From Bdellovibrionales bacterium GWA2_49_15 (GTDB lineage: Bacteria > Bdellovibrionota > Bacteriovoracia > Bacteriovoracales > Bacteriovoracaceae), in the NCBI GenBank assembly GCA_001769855.1, contig MEPP01000014.1, positions 1 through 64,000 on the forward strand: 64,000 bases of DNA, in the 5' to 3' direction. The notes beneath the pieces were generated by a model. It did no database searches. It was not told where the DNA came from and saw only the letters and a list, made by a program, of their open reading frames with translations. How positions within the stretch are numbered: the first letter of the stretch is position 1; each line of letters opens with the position of its first letter. The translations under genes were made by a program, and so were the position numbers. Below are positions 16,092-24,771 of the stretch, piece after piece.

Positions 16092-16781
16092 TTATTCTTT
16101 GAGTTTTAAAAATTCAATATCGTTTTTATAATTTTTTCCTTGGAAAATTCTTTGCACAAAGACGCCTGGAAGATGCACGTCTTCTGGTGGGATGGCCCCT
16201 AAGGGCACTAGCTCTTCAACTTCAACGATGGTTATCTTACCCGCCATGGCCATAAGAGGGGAAAAGTTGCGGGCCGTTTCCTTGAACCAAAGATTGCCAT
16301 AGGGATCGCCTTTTTGTGCCTTGATAATGGTAAAATCGGCCGTGAGGGCGGTTTCTAAAATGCATGGTCGATCGAAAACTTTTACATCCTTACCTTCCGC
16401 GACGACAGTGCCATGGCCTGTGGGAGTATAGAATCCGCGAATCCCCATCCCGCCTGCGCGGATACGTTCTGCAAAGGTGCCTTGAGGGACTAGATCCACG
16501 TCGATCTCTTTGGCGAACATTTGCTTTTCCAAATCTGGATTGCCACCAACATATGAACAGATCGCCTTTCGAATTTTCTTCTGCACCAGTATCTTCACCA
16601 AACCGCGTCCTGAGTTGCCGATATTGTTAGAGATGACGGTGAGGTTGCTGATATCAATCATGGTAAGAGCGTCGATGCAATTTTCGGCAATACCGCATAA
16701 TCCAAACCCTCCACTCATAAGTGTCATTCCTGACTGTATTCCCGCCAAGGCCTCAAAAGCATCGCGACAGATTTTGCTCAT
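16092..16781 (-). CDS. scoA: 3-oxoacid CoA-transferase, subunit A
   Basis: 229 residues, normal length. SGMTLMSGGFGLCGIAENC near the N-terminus is the family glycine-rich motif; NNIGNSGRGLVKIL, KAICSYVGGNP and GTFAERIRAGGMGIRGFYTPTG are diagnostic of the A subunit of succinyl-CoA:3-ketoacid CoA-transferase. It forms a heterotetramer with the B subunit encoded immediately downstream. GAGGAG lies about ten bases before the ATG at 16781. It follows the class III aminotransferase gene by 26 bases. In this operon it may handle a 3-oxoacid made by one of the aminotransferases from a 3-amino acid, which is an inference. Confidence 0.93.
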   Translation of the reverse strand: MSKICRDAFEALAGIQSGMTLMSGGFGLCGIAENCIDALTMIDISNLTVISNNIGNSGRGLVKILVQKKIRKAICSYVGGNPDLEKQMFAKEIDVDLVPQGTFAERIRAGGMGIRGFYTPTGHGTVVAEGKDVKVFDRPCILETALTADFTIIKAQKGDPYGNLWFKETARNFSPLMAMAGKITIVEVEELVPLGAIPPEDVHLPGVFVQRIFQGKNYKNDIEFLKLKE

Positions 16782-16807
16782 ATTTTTGGTCTCCTCATTT
16801 GTATCAG

Positions 16808-17989
16808 TTAGGGTGCCGAAATTACTTTCCGAATGACTCGCATGGCGGTCGTCAGCTCATCAATGCCGTAAGTTAAGGCAGGACACAAAATAAGCATTTT
16901 ATCTTTAACCAGTGCATAGGCACCTGCCTGAAAGACGGCATCAAAGGAGAGGGATTTCTTCAACTCGATCGCTGCCAGCATTCCGATATGACGAATTGTC
17001 GCAACTTCGGGCAGCTCCCTTAACTCTGTAAGTTGGGTCGAAAAATGCGGTATTAAATTGCGCAATTTATTTTGAAATTCCATGGAAGAGGTCAAGGCCA
17101 AAACACCACTTAAGGCGGCCAGGCCCAAGGGGTGAGCATAATTGGTCAGGCCACAGCTCAGGACTTTGTCATCATAGGAGTGAGCACATTCATCTGAAAC
17201 CCAGAGTGCGCCGAAAGGTACGTAGCCACCGGAGATGGCCTTGGCCATGCAAATAAAATCGGGCTTAATGGGAAAATGTAAAAAACCAAACGGCCGACCT
17301 GTCCGATAGAAACCGCAGACAACTTCATCTAAGATGAGTTTGATACCAAATTCGTTGCACAGCTTTTGGATTCCATTCCACCATTTAGCGCTGGGAATGT
17401 AGACGCCATTGGCCCCGGAAACTGTTTCCAAGCAGAACGCCGCAATTTTGTCGGGGCCGGCTGCCAAAATTATCTTTCGTGTTTCTTCAAGCTCCGGATC
17501 ATCATCGGGCTCTGGAATTCGCAACGTGTAGTCACTTAAGGTCAGGTGACCTTGATTTCGCCAGTCACCGGTAAGAGAAAGCGCTCCCAAACTGGCACCA
17601 TGATAAGATTTGCGGCGTGCGAGAATTAAATTCCTCCCGGTAAATTGGCGCGCAATCTTAATAGCATTTTCAACTGACTCAGCTCCAGAGACAGTGTAAA
17701 AAATCTTGCCACCGCCGAGATTGATGAGATCGATCAATTTGTTTGTAACATCCGTTTTCAGCGGGAAGATCGCCTTCGGGGAGGTCATGGGGACGTTGCG
17801 GAGCTGCTCAATGATCGGATTGATAATCTGCTGGTTCTTCAGACCAAACGAAGCTTGAAAACTTATACTGGTCAGATCAAAAATACGTTGGCCGGATTCG
17901 AGGATAATCTGGTGATCTTTGACTTCTTTTAAGTTGAAAAAAGTAGCATCATTTTGCTTGGTCCAGGTAAACAGAAAGGGAAATTCCAT
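16808..17989 (-). CDS. Class III (PLP-dependent) aminotransferase
   Basis: 393 residues, slightly shorter than typical omega-aminotransferases (420-450). PLP-site features are intact: VSGAES (100-105) for the phosphate, YHGAS (129-133), ILDEVVCGFYRTGR with Asp221 for the pyridine nitrogen, and AKAISGGYVPFGA with Lys250 as the Schiff-base lysine. It should transfer an amino group to or from an omega-amino acid, amine or amino-mutase-like substrate with PLP. The ATG at 17989 has AAGGTGA upstream and begins four bases after the C45-family gene. It clearly differs from the aminotransferase part of the 1045-residue operon partner, so two distinct transamination steps are possible. Confidence 0.9.
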   Translation of the reverse strand: MEFPFLFTWTKQNDATFFNLKEVKDHQIILESGQRIFDLTSISFQASFGLKNQQIINPIIEQLRNVPMTSPKAIFPLKTDVTNKLIDLINLGGGKIFYTVSGAESVENAIKIARQFTGRNLILARRKSYHGASLGALSLTGDWRNQGHLTLSDYTLRIPEPDDDPELEETRKIILAAGPDKIAAFCLETVSGANGVYIPSAKWWNGIQKLCNEFGIKLILDEVVCGFYRTGRPFGFLHFPIKPDFICMAKAISGGYVPFGALWVSDECAHSYDDKVLSCGLTNYAHPLGLAALSGVLALTSSMEFQNKLRNLIPHFSTQLTELRELPEVATIRHIGMLAAIELKKSLSFDAVFQAGAYALVKDKMLILCPALTYGIDELTTAMRVIRKVISAP

Positions 17990-17993
17990 ACGA

Positions 17994-19100
17994 TCACCTT
18001 TTGATAGTTTTAAGTAAGGCCAGTGTGCTCATATCAAAGTCATAATGTACATAATTCTCATCGTGAATCGGACATCCTCGCCAAACGGTGAAGATTTTGC
18101 TTCGGAAATCGTAAACTCCTCCCCCGCAGGTAAAGGATGGGTCCTGGAGTCCGCTTTCAAAATGACTGCAGATTCCTTTGGGATGGTTTTCATGGGAAGT
18201 CAGTATTCCATACAATCCAGAGGAAGTTTCAGCTTTAGACAGATGTGTCTGGAGCAAGTCCCATCGGGAAAAAGTTGTTGAACTCAGCGAACTTTCATCC
18301 TCAAGCCTTTTTGTCTTGGGCGATAGGCAGTGGTTGGTATGAAAAATGGTGCCATCGCTTTGGTCGGTACTTATGCCTGAAACCATTTCCTTTACATCGG
18401 GGGTGATTTCCCAATGTTGCGCTGTTTGAGTGTCGGCCAACAAATAATTATGGCCCGAGGTTACGGGGGCGGTTGTCACAATATCGCTCATCTGTTCGAA
18501 ATTCGGGCATTGCAGGGAACGACGGACCAGCGCGGGCCACATAACGCCAGCTCTGGCACCACGGGTGTTGATATTGTTAACGCCAATAAAAAGTCCATGC
18601 TGGCCGACGCCCATCAGACCTAAACAGCCAACAAGCGAGAACACAATTTGGCCGGGAGAAACGGCGGTTTCCGGAATGACTAACGTGCAGATATAATTTT
18701 TTGCCGTTCGGTGCATGTCCCAAGTCTGTCCGGCAATCATTTGGCCGCGTCGCTTGAAGGCCACGGTGGAACATCCTTGCTCAGGAATAATATCTCGAAA
18801 ATCAGTATAGTTATTGAGAATTACTATGTCCGTGAGAGTAAGATTCGCACCACGGGTGAGACCTTCTAATTCCAGCGCAAGATCAGGTGCGAATCTTTTT
18901 GTCACTTCCCATTGTTCCTGTGCCAGACCCTGCAGCTCGGGCAACAGGGCCGGATTTTTTTTGAGCATCAACTCCCTGCGAATTTGGGCAAGTTCCTGGA
19001 TGCCACTACGAACCGATTCACCGTGGATCTGTCCCCATTCCCTTGGGGATTTTCCCTTGGGGTAATAAATAATGGGGTGTCCTTGATCAGTGAGTGGCAT
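17994..19100 (-). CDS. C45-family acyltransferase/amidase (isopenicillin-N acyltransferase-like, Ntn hydrolase)
   Basis: 368 residues. EQGCSTVAF at about 107-115 matches the autoproteolysis site of family C45, in which the exposed cysteine (Cys110) becomes the N-terminal nucleophile; AGQTWDMH, GLMGVGQHGLFIGVNN and SGHNYLLAD are also family-like. Characterised members include isopenicillin-N acyltransferase and beta-alanyl-amine hydrolases, so it makes or breaks an amide bond. The ATG at 19100 is chosen for GGAG six bases upstream; it overlaps the end of the upstream gene by 14 bases. The longer frame upstream lies within that gene. There is no signal peptide, so action is cytoplasmic. Confidence 0.87.
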   Translation of the reverse strand: MPLTDQGHPIIYYPKGKSPREWGQIHGESVRSGIQELAQIRRELMLKKNPALLPELQGLAQEQWEVTKRFAPDLALELEGLTRGANLTLTDIVILNNYTDFRDIIPEQGCSTVAFKRRGQMIAGQTWDMHRTAKNYICTLVIPETAVSPGQIVFSLVGCLGLMGVGQHGLFIGVNNINTRGARAGVMWPALVRRSLQCPNFEQMSDIVTTAPVTSGHNYLLADTQTAQHWEITPDVKEMVSGISTDQSDGTIFHTNHCLSPKTKRLEDESSLSSTTFSRWDLLQTHLSKAETSSGLYGILTSHENHPKGICSHFESGLQDPSFTCGGGVYDFRSKIFTVWRGCPIHDENYVHYDFDMSTLALLKTIKR

Positions 19101-22100
19101 CATTGGCTCCGGTGTCGTCCGCAAAACTTCCGACTGTACGAATAAATTGCAACATACTGTCGAAATTGGGGCAAACCAGATAGCGGGTTTGCACAATCTC
19201 ATCGTCTTCTTGCACGCAAATCTTCGAAAATAAATGCTGGAGGGAAGTCGGTATGGTTCCCTTGAAATGCCCATAGCCAAGGGCCAGATGCAGATCTTTC
19301 ACGCGACACTCGTTTAAGGTGTTGAGTAAGATGGCATTGAAAATTCTTTTGATTTCTTGAAATTCATGTTTCTTATTTAAAACACGGCGAATCGCTTCTG
19401 TATAGGTGGCGAGAGAAAGCTCATCTCCATCCCAAGTACTAATAAGCATGAGCGGCTTAGAAACATAGAGGTCCTGGCGCATCCATACCGCACCGATCTG
19501 ACCTCCACCATATGTCATCAGCGCGTCCGGGCAAATTTCCGGATTGTTAGCGGCAAAAAAATGTTCATCGCTGTAACGGAAAAAGGAAGAGGTGGTTTCA
19601 TTGTAGACTAAAGGAACATTAGCTTTGCTGCAGAGTTCTCTTAGCTGCTTCAAGAATGTTGCGGGAACGGCATCCATGAAACGTTGGCGAATGGGCTCAA
19701 GCCACACGGCCATAATATTACCTTGCGCGATCTCCATCTCTACTAATTGCAACACCTGTTCCCAATTATCATCCGTTGGGTGGGGAAGACTGGAAACTGG
19801 AAAGTACGGTGTATGAAATTGCCCTAAGCTTCTTGCAAAAAAGCTCCCATATCCGAAAAAATGGCCATCAAAAGTAATATTCTTAATATTTTTTTTGGTA
19901 TTGTACCAAAGAGACTTGGCAATTTTATCAACGCACTCGGCTTGGCCGCTCGATGAATAAGCATGCTGCAAGAATGGAGGAGCAAGAGAAATTAAAAATT
20001 TGAAATTTTCCAGAAAGCTTTCGCTAACAAAATTCGACAGGCAAACTTTGTTAACCATGTTGTGAAGATTTTTCTTCATAAACTCAGGCGTTAAATCACC
20101 CACACCGAGTGGCGAAGTAAGCGCGGAGCAGAGATGGATGGGAGGAAGAGTCCATTGCGTGGGCATGGTGTAGTAGGTTACGTCTCGACTGTCGGCAAAG
20201 TCAGGACTGTCCTCACGAATGTAATCGAGTTCGTAGCCGCCCAGGGAGAGATTGATACTCCACATAGATTTGGCGATGAGGTGACGGTTCCTGCCATTAA
20301 TCCGCTTGGCCTTTTTGAGTATGGCCGCCAAGGTGAGAGCGTATTTCAAAGAGCGCCCCAGCCCGGTTCCCTGAAATTCCTGCGCAACCGTTGTATCAAC
20401 TGCATAATAGCTGTCTGGGTCGCTAAAATAGGGATCCCTGCGAACTCCTCTCACCAATGGGTAGTTTTTGAGGGGCGATGCGAAGGTCATGGCCGCAATC
20501 TTGTTCTCATTATCGTCACTCTTGGATATGACAATGGCTATTCCCTTCGCATCTTTGGCGGTCATTTCAAAAACGGCCACTGGGGCCCTGCGATCTGGTT
20601 CATAGACATTTTTTTCAAGTGTATCAATCGCGTTTGCGAAGCGTTTAAAATTGTGGTGGCCGAGAAGTGTCAGCTTGTGACCATCAGGCAGCGTAATTAA
20701 TGAGACCCCTTTATTCCAGGTGTCTGTAACGTTGATCTCCTTGCCCAGAAGGAAATCCAACTTAAGCTCAAGCAGGAATTCGTGCCAATGGTAGAGAGCG
20801 TCCACGGCCTTCACATCTCTCTTGACCTGTTTTGGCAACACTGGTGTGGCCTGTAAAAATAGTTCACCACAGATTTTATCGAGCTCATTAAATAGGAACT
20901 GAAGGTCCTCTTTTCCGTAGGAGAGATTGAGCCTGAATCGCATGGTATGGGTGCCGGCATTGTAGTAAAGCAGTCCATGGGGAAAACGGACATCAATAAA
21001 CTTGTTAAAAAACTCTTCCGTTTTCACATCAAACGCAAAGGCCATTCCATTGCAACGAGGACGATGAATAAAGGCACTGTACTTGGAGATCAGCGGCAAG
21101 AGTAAAGCTCTGGCATCTTTCTCTAACTCACAAATTGCTTTCTGTGACTGCCCAAGCATCTGTGCATGAATGGTGCCTCGAATAAATGAGGCGACCTGAA
21201 ATTCCTCACAGGTCATATCAAGCGGCATATTCGAAATGACCAAGCCGACCTGGGCCTTCTTTGCGCAGACAACGTAACTTGGCACGATCGCGTTGCCGAG
21301 GTGATCTTGCAATTTTAACTGTCGGTGCCAAAAAAATTCCCGTCCTAAATGAAAACCAGTCTGGACTTCATCTAAGATGACAGGAATGCCGCAGGAGCGT
21401 GCCATTAGGAGGAGGGCGGTGATGAAACGGTCCGAGAGATAACGGTCTCCTCCCTCGCATTGCATTGGCTCAATGATCACCGCAAAAATTTCTTCAGAGA
21501 GCAGGTGCTCACGAACTTTTTCCAAACTTTGAACTTCTCTGGCCACTTGGAGATCTGTGCTCCATTCGGGTGTGGGGGTCCAATTGAGATTGGGAGAAGT
21601 TTCCCACTTGTGACGCCAATCTTTTGGGATAGGTTGGTGCATGACTTCATCGGGCAGGTCAGGTGACGGACAATAGACGGTGGTAAATCCCGGCCACTCA
21701 AAAGGCTCACGTTTGACCTTGTTCCAGGTGGCGCTGAGGGTGACCATCATGCGGCCATGAAAAGATCCTTCAAAGGCCAAGACGTGTCTGGCCCTCTTGT
21801 TGCGGCGATTGCGGAAACACTCTCCCAGGGCCATCTCATTGGCTTCCGCCCCGGAATGACCAATTCGAAAAAACACATTTTTCCAATCGAGCGCGCGTGC
21901 TAGAAATTGGGCGAAGGAGCTGCGCAACTCTTGAAAAGAATGAGTATGGGATACATTGGCCCATGATTCAAGAAAATGGGCCGTACCAAAAAAAGACATG
22001 GGATTGAAGCCCAATCCCAGAGTGGCAATCTGACTGGCGGCATCTTGCATATACGCGACTGTCCCCGGCTTGGCACCTTCCAGTGCCATGTACGGGCCTA

Positions 22101-22224
22101 CGGATTTGCGCAGAACTGTGGCATATGGTTTTTTCTCCGCCGGGATGAAATTTTCAGCATAGTATTTCTCAAGCTTCGCTTTGCTATTTTTTTCATCATC
22201 ACTATTGATAATATTAATGGCCAT
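19087..22224 (-). CDS. Trifunctional-looking fusion: class III aminotransferase - GNAT acetyltransferase - degenerate aminotransferase
   Basis: 1045 residues. Residues about 1-460 are a lysine/GABA-type class III aminotransferase with SGAEANE (124-130), FHGR, EPMQCEGGD (252-260), DEVQTG with Asp285 and AKK with Lys322/323 as candidate Schiff-base lysines. Residues about 480-690 resemble a GNAT acetyltransferase with QEFQGTGLGRSL (616-626) as the acetyl-CoA loop. Residues about 695-1035 again look aminotransferase-like (SSSGQAE, HFFGYG, LEPI) but have NETTSSF where DEVQTGF is expected and YGGGQIG where the lysine should be, so this part is probably catalytically dead. GGGAG lies nine bases before the ATG at 22224; the operon neighbours are 19 bases upstream and overlapping downstream. 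Confidence 0.85.
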   Translation of the reverse strand: MAINIINSDDEKNSKAKLEKYYAENFIPAEKKPYATVLRKSVGPYMALEGAKPGTVAYMQDAASQIATLGLGFNPMSFFGTAHFLESWANVSHTHSFQELRSSFAQFLARALDWKNVFFRIGHSGAEANEMALGECFRNRRNKRARHVLAFEGSFHGRMMVTLSATWNKVKREPFEWPGFTTVYCPSPDLPDEVMHQPIPKDWRHKWETSPNLNWTPTPEWSTDLQVAREVQSLEKVREHLLSEEIFAVIIEPMQCEGGDRYLSDRFITALLLMARSCGIPVILDEVQTGFHLGREFFWHRQLKLQDHLGNAIVPSYVVCAKKAQVGLVISNMPLDMTCEEFQVASFIRGTIHAQMLGQSQKAICELEKDARALLLPLISKYSAFIHRPRCNGMAFAFDVKTEEFFNKFIDVRFPHGLLYYNAGTHTMRFRLNLSYGKEDLQFLFNELDKICGELFLQATPVLPKQVKRDVKAVDALYHWHEFLLELKLDFLLGKEINVTDTWNKGVSLITLPDGHKLTLLGHHNFKRFANAIDTLEKNVYEPDRRAPVAVFEMTAKDAKGIAIVISKSDDNENKIAAMTFASPLKNYPLVRGVRRDPYFSDPDSYYAVDTTVAQEFQGTGLGRSLKYALTLAAILKKAKRINGRNRHLIAKSMWSINLSLGGYELDYIREDSPDFADSRDVTYYTMPTQWTLPPIHLCSALTSPLGVGDLTPEFMKKNLHNMVNKVCLSNFVSESFLENFKFLISLAPPFLQHAYSSSGQAECVDKIAKSLWYNTKKNIKNITFDGHFFGYGSFFARSLGQFHTPYFPVSSLPHPTDDNWEQVLQLVEMEIAQGNIMAVWLEPIRQRFMDAVPATFLKQLRELCSKANVPLVYNETTSSFFRYSDEHFFAANNPEICPDALMTYGGGQIGAVWMRQDLYVSKPLMLISTWDGDELSLATYTEAIRRVLNKKHEFQEIKRIFNAILLNTLNECRVKDLHLALGYGHFKGTIPTSLQHLFSKICVQEDDEIVQTRYLVCPNFDSMLQFIRTVGSFADDTGANDATH

Positions 22225-22243
22225 GTTGTTAGCTCCCTATTTT

Positions 22244-23278
22244 TTAGCGATTAAGAGACCGCTGAATAGTATCCTTAAGAAATGCCGCAAAAGTGATTCC
22301 TGTCGCCTCCATCATCTTGGGAAACATGGAGATAGGTGTGAGGCCGGGGAAGGTGTTGATCTCGTTGACAAAGATTTCCTGACGGTCTGTAAGAAAAAAA
22401 TCAATCCGTGAGAGATGGCGAATTTTTAAGCCAAGAAAGGCCTTCCGGGCCAAGGTTTGCATCTCCTCCACCACGGTGTCAGGGAGATTAGAGGCACGTA
22501 TCGCGGTACTTGTCGTACTGTTGGATGAATACTTCTCATCATAGGAATAAAATTTACCCGGGCAGACAATTTCCCCAGGGTAGGAGGTGTGAACTTTGCC
22601 CTGATATTCAAATACAGAGATTTCTAGCTCGCGGCCATAGAGTCGTTTCTCCACCAGGACATAGGGGGAGTACTCAAAGGCCGAAGTGAGAGCCGTTTTA
22701 AGCTCTACCAGGTCGGTTGCAGGGTAGCAGCCGACTGAGGAGCCTTGACTGCTGGCCTTGACGAAGACCTCGGGGCGTTTGCCTATTTGCTGAAAGAAAG
22801 TATTGGCCAGCTGCAGGTTTTTTTCATTCATTGAATCAAGGAAGACAAAGGGGGTGTTCGGGATATTCAGGGCGTTTAGCCAAAGCTTGGTACTGACCTT
22901 ATTAAAACATATAATAGAGGCCTCAGGAGTGGCCCCGAGGTAGGGGAGCTGATACATGCTAAAATGGGACTGAATGTCACCTGTTTCTCCTGGTGGGCCG
23001 TGGATACAGGGAATGGCCAAATCAATAGGAATATCCTTGGCCCCATCTTTGGTTTGAATACTCAAGAGCTTACCGGGTTTTAAGAAACAAGGGAGTTCTG
23101 GGCCCCCATCAATATTTTTGTAGTTCCACACGCCCTTGTGGTCGATGAGAACCTCTGAGACATTCATGGAGAGGTCTTTTCGAAGAGTGTCAATGATATA
23201 TCTAGCTGAAATCATGGAGACTTCATGCTCGGTTCCGCCGCCGCCATAGACGACTAGGATTGAAGGCCTGTTGGTCAT
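22244..23278 (-). CDS. ATP-grasp ligase of the D-alanine--D-alanine ligase family
   Basis: 344 residues. Family motifs are close to canonical: YGGGGTEHEVSMISA near the N-terminus, IHGPPGETGDIQ, the ATP-binding FVKASSQGSSVG, EKRLYGRELEISV, EKYSSNSTTS in the omega loop, and NEINTFPGLTPISMFPKM for metal and product binding. The enzyme should couple two amino acids through an acyl-phosphate. The ATG at 23278 is favoured over one six bases upstream because only it has room for a GGGGG Shine-Dalgarno. It heads a six-gene operon with two aminotransferases, an acyltransferase and a CoA-transferase rather than sitting with mur genes, so it may be a dedicated amino-acid ligase instead of, or as well as, the cell-wall Ddl. 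Confidence 0.85.
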   Translation of the reverse strand: MTNRPSILVVYGGGGTEHEVSMISARYIIDTLRKDLSMNVSEVLIDHKGVWNYKNIDGGPELPCFLKPGKLLSIQTKDGAKDIPIDLAIPCIHGPPGETGDIQSHFSMYQLPYLGATPEASIICFNKVSTKLWLNALNIPNTPFVFLDSMNEKNLQLANTFFQQIGKRPEVFVKASSQGSSVGCYPATDLVELKTALTSAFEYSPYVLVEKRLYGRELEISVFEYQGKVHTSYPGEIVCPGKFYSYDEKYSSNSTTSTAIRASNLPDTVVEEMQTLARKAFLGLKIRHLSRIDFFLTDRQEIFVNEINTFPGLTPISMFPKMMEATGITFAAFLKDTIQRSLNR

Positions 23279-23397
23279 GGCCATCCCCCATTCTTAAGTT
23301 ATTGTTTCATTTAGTAAAAAATCTCCTAGAGGGTACCAACCTGCAAAATATAAATCAATGAAATCCCATGTAAAAAGGTGATGGTCGGGAGTTAGTT

Positions 23398-23427
23398 TTG
23401 ACTCGTAGCCTTTTAACATGGTATGTC
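23398..23427 (+). promoter_or_regulatory. Probable sigma-70 promoter of the TPR/winged-helix gene
   Basis: TTGACT (23398-23403) and TATGTC (23422-23427) are 18 bases apart, 28 bases upstream of the ATG at 23455. The Shine-Dalgarno GAGGG lies at 23441-23445. Confidence 0.45.
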
Positions 23428-23454
23428 TTGCGAGTTTTTTGAGGGAAAGTGTGT

Positions 23455-24771
23455 ATGAATCCTACCCACGAATCGGATCTACAAGCAGGCCTTACAGATA
23501 TCTTGGATGATAACGGTGCGAAGGCCGGTCAAGAGATCGTCGATGTGCTGGTTAATTACCTGCACAATGAGGAAATCCCAGGCGTCGAAGTGGGGGCGCT
23601 CACCGTTCATGACCTTGGACGGGCATTCTATCGGATAGGTAAAGTTTATTATGATAAGGCCGACCTGGAAAAGGCACGGCGTTGTTTTGAAAAGGCCATT
23701 GTCCATTCGGAGCGTCCGCGCGATCTCTACGGGTTGTTTAAAATTTATGGTTTTTTGATTCGCATCTGCTCAGAGCAAGTTCAGACCGAATTGGCAGAAA
23801 AATATATTCATGAAAGTGAATTGGTGATTGATCAGTTGACTTCGGTGCTCGGGAGCTTGGGAGCGGAATATTTTTATAATGTGGGTCTCACCAAAACCTA
23901 TCGCGGGGCCTTCAGAGATGCACGTGGTCAGTTTGAGTTGGCCAGCAAAAAATCCAAAGAAGAAAATGGTCCTGATCTCTTGGCCAAGACCTTGCTTGCC
24001 CTCGCTTCCACTTGCTATTACCAAAAAGAGTATGACCTCGCTTTAGGTTATCTCGATCAATTGGAACAGGTGCTAAGTATTATTGATAAGTCCTATTTAA
24101 AGGCCTCCATGTTGCTCTATTACGGACGCATTTATGTGGAACTTGGTCAGATGGAACGGGCCATGGATTTCTACTCACAATCATTGGTGAAATTTCAAGA
24201 AAAGAGATGTTGGAACTCCCTCGGACACGTCCTTCTCGGCATGGGTTCTCTCTGTAAGCGTCTGGGAGAGTATGAAAAGAGTTTGGTTTACTTTAGTCTT
24301 TCCCAGCAAATGACCTGTTCTCGGGATTTCAAACGTCTTCAGAGATTAATTCGTTCGGAAATCGAAGATGTTCATGATGCAAGTATTGATATTTATCTTG
24401 ATAGAACCAATCGCCAGATTGTCGAAAAGGGCCTGGGAACCATTGACTTCAAGCATCGCTTCGTTCTCCTCGAGATTCTCTTTTTACTGGCCAAAAATCC
24501 TGGACAGTATTTTGATAAAGAACAGTTGGCCAAGTCTATCTGGAAAGACGAGTATAATCCCCTTATTCATGATAAACTGATTTATACATCGGTCAGCCGA
24601 CTGAGAAAGTTGATAGAGCCAAAAAATGGCAAAGGCGAAAAGAGAAAATACATTATTCGGGGAAAAGATGGTTATACATTTAATCCTCGCGTCAAAATAC
24701 GTTTCCATATTGAGAACCGCGCTGAGGAGGCTGGCCCAATTGGTAACGTCGATCTCACTTCCCCTGTTTAA
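23455..24771 (+). CDS. TPR-repeat protein with C-terminal OmpR-type winged-helix DNA-binding domain
   Basis: 438 residues. About residues 45-300 consist of tetratricopeptide-like helical pairs (for example KARRCFEKAIVHS, AMDFYSQSLVKF, ALGYLDQLEQVL). Residues about 320-415 form a Trans_reg_C winged helix: FDKEQLAKSIWKDEY, YTSVSRLRKLIEP and IIRGKDGYTFNP. The order is the reverse of SARP regulators, where the DNA-binding domain is N-terminal. It lacks a receiver domain, so its signal is probably a protein or ligand bound to the TPR part. The ATG at 23455 is nine bases after GAGGG. It diverges from the six-gene operon at 23278 and could be its regulator, and it overlaps the next gene downstream. 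Confidence 0.85.
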   Translation: MNPTHESDLQAGLTDILDDNGAKAGQEIVDVLVNYLHNEEIPGVEVGALTVHDLGRAFYRIGKVYYDKADLEKARRCFEKAIVHSERPRDLYGLFKIYGFLIRICSEQVQTELAEKYIHESELVIDQLTSVLGSLGAEYFYNVGLTKTYRGAFRDARGQFELASKKSKEENGPDLLAKTLLALASTCYYQKEYDLALGYLDQLEQVLSIIDKSYLKASMLLYYGRIYVELGQMERAMDFYSQSLVKFQEKRCWNSLGHVLLGMGSLCKRLGEYEKSLVYFSLSQQMTCSRDFKRLQRLIRSEIEDVHDASIDIYLDRTNRQIVEKGLGTIDFKHRFVLLEILFLLAKNPGQYFDKEQLAKSIWKDEYNPLIHDKLIYTSVSRLRKLIEPKNGKGEKRKYIIRGKDGYTFNPRVKIRFHIENRAEEAGPIGNVDLTSPV

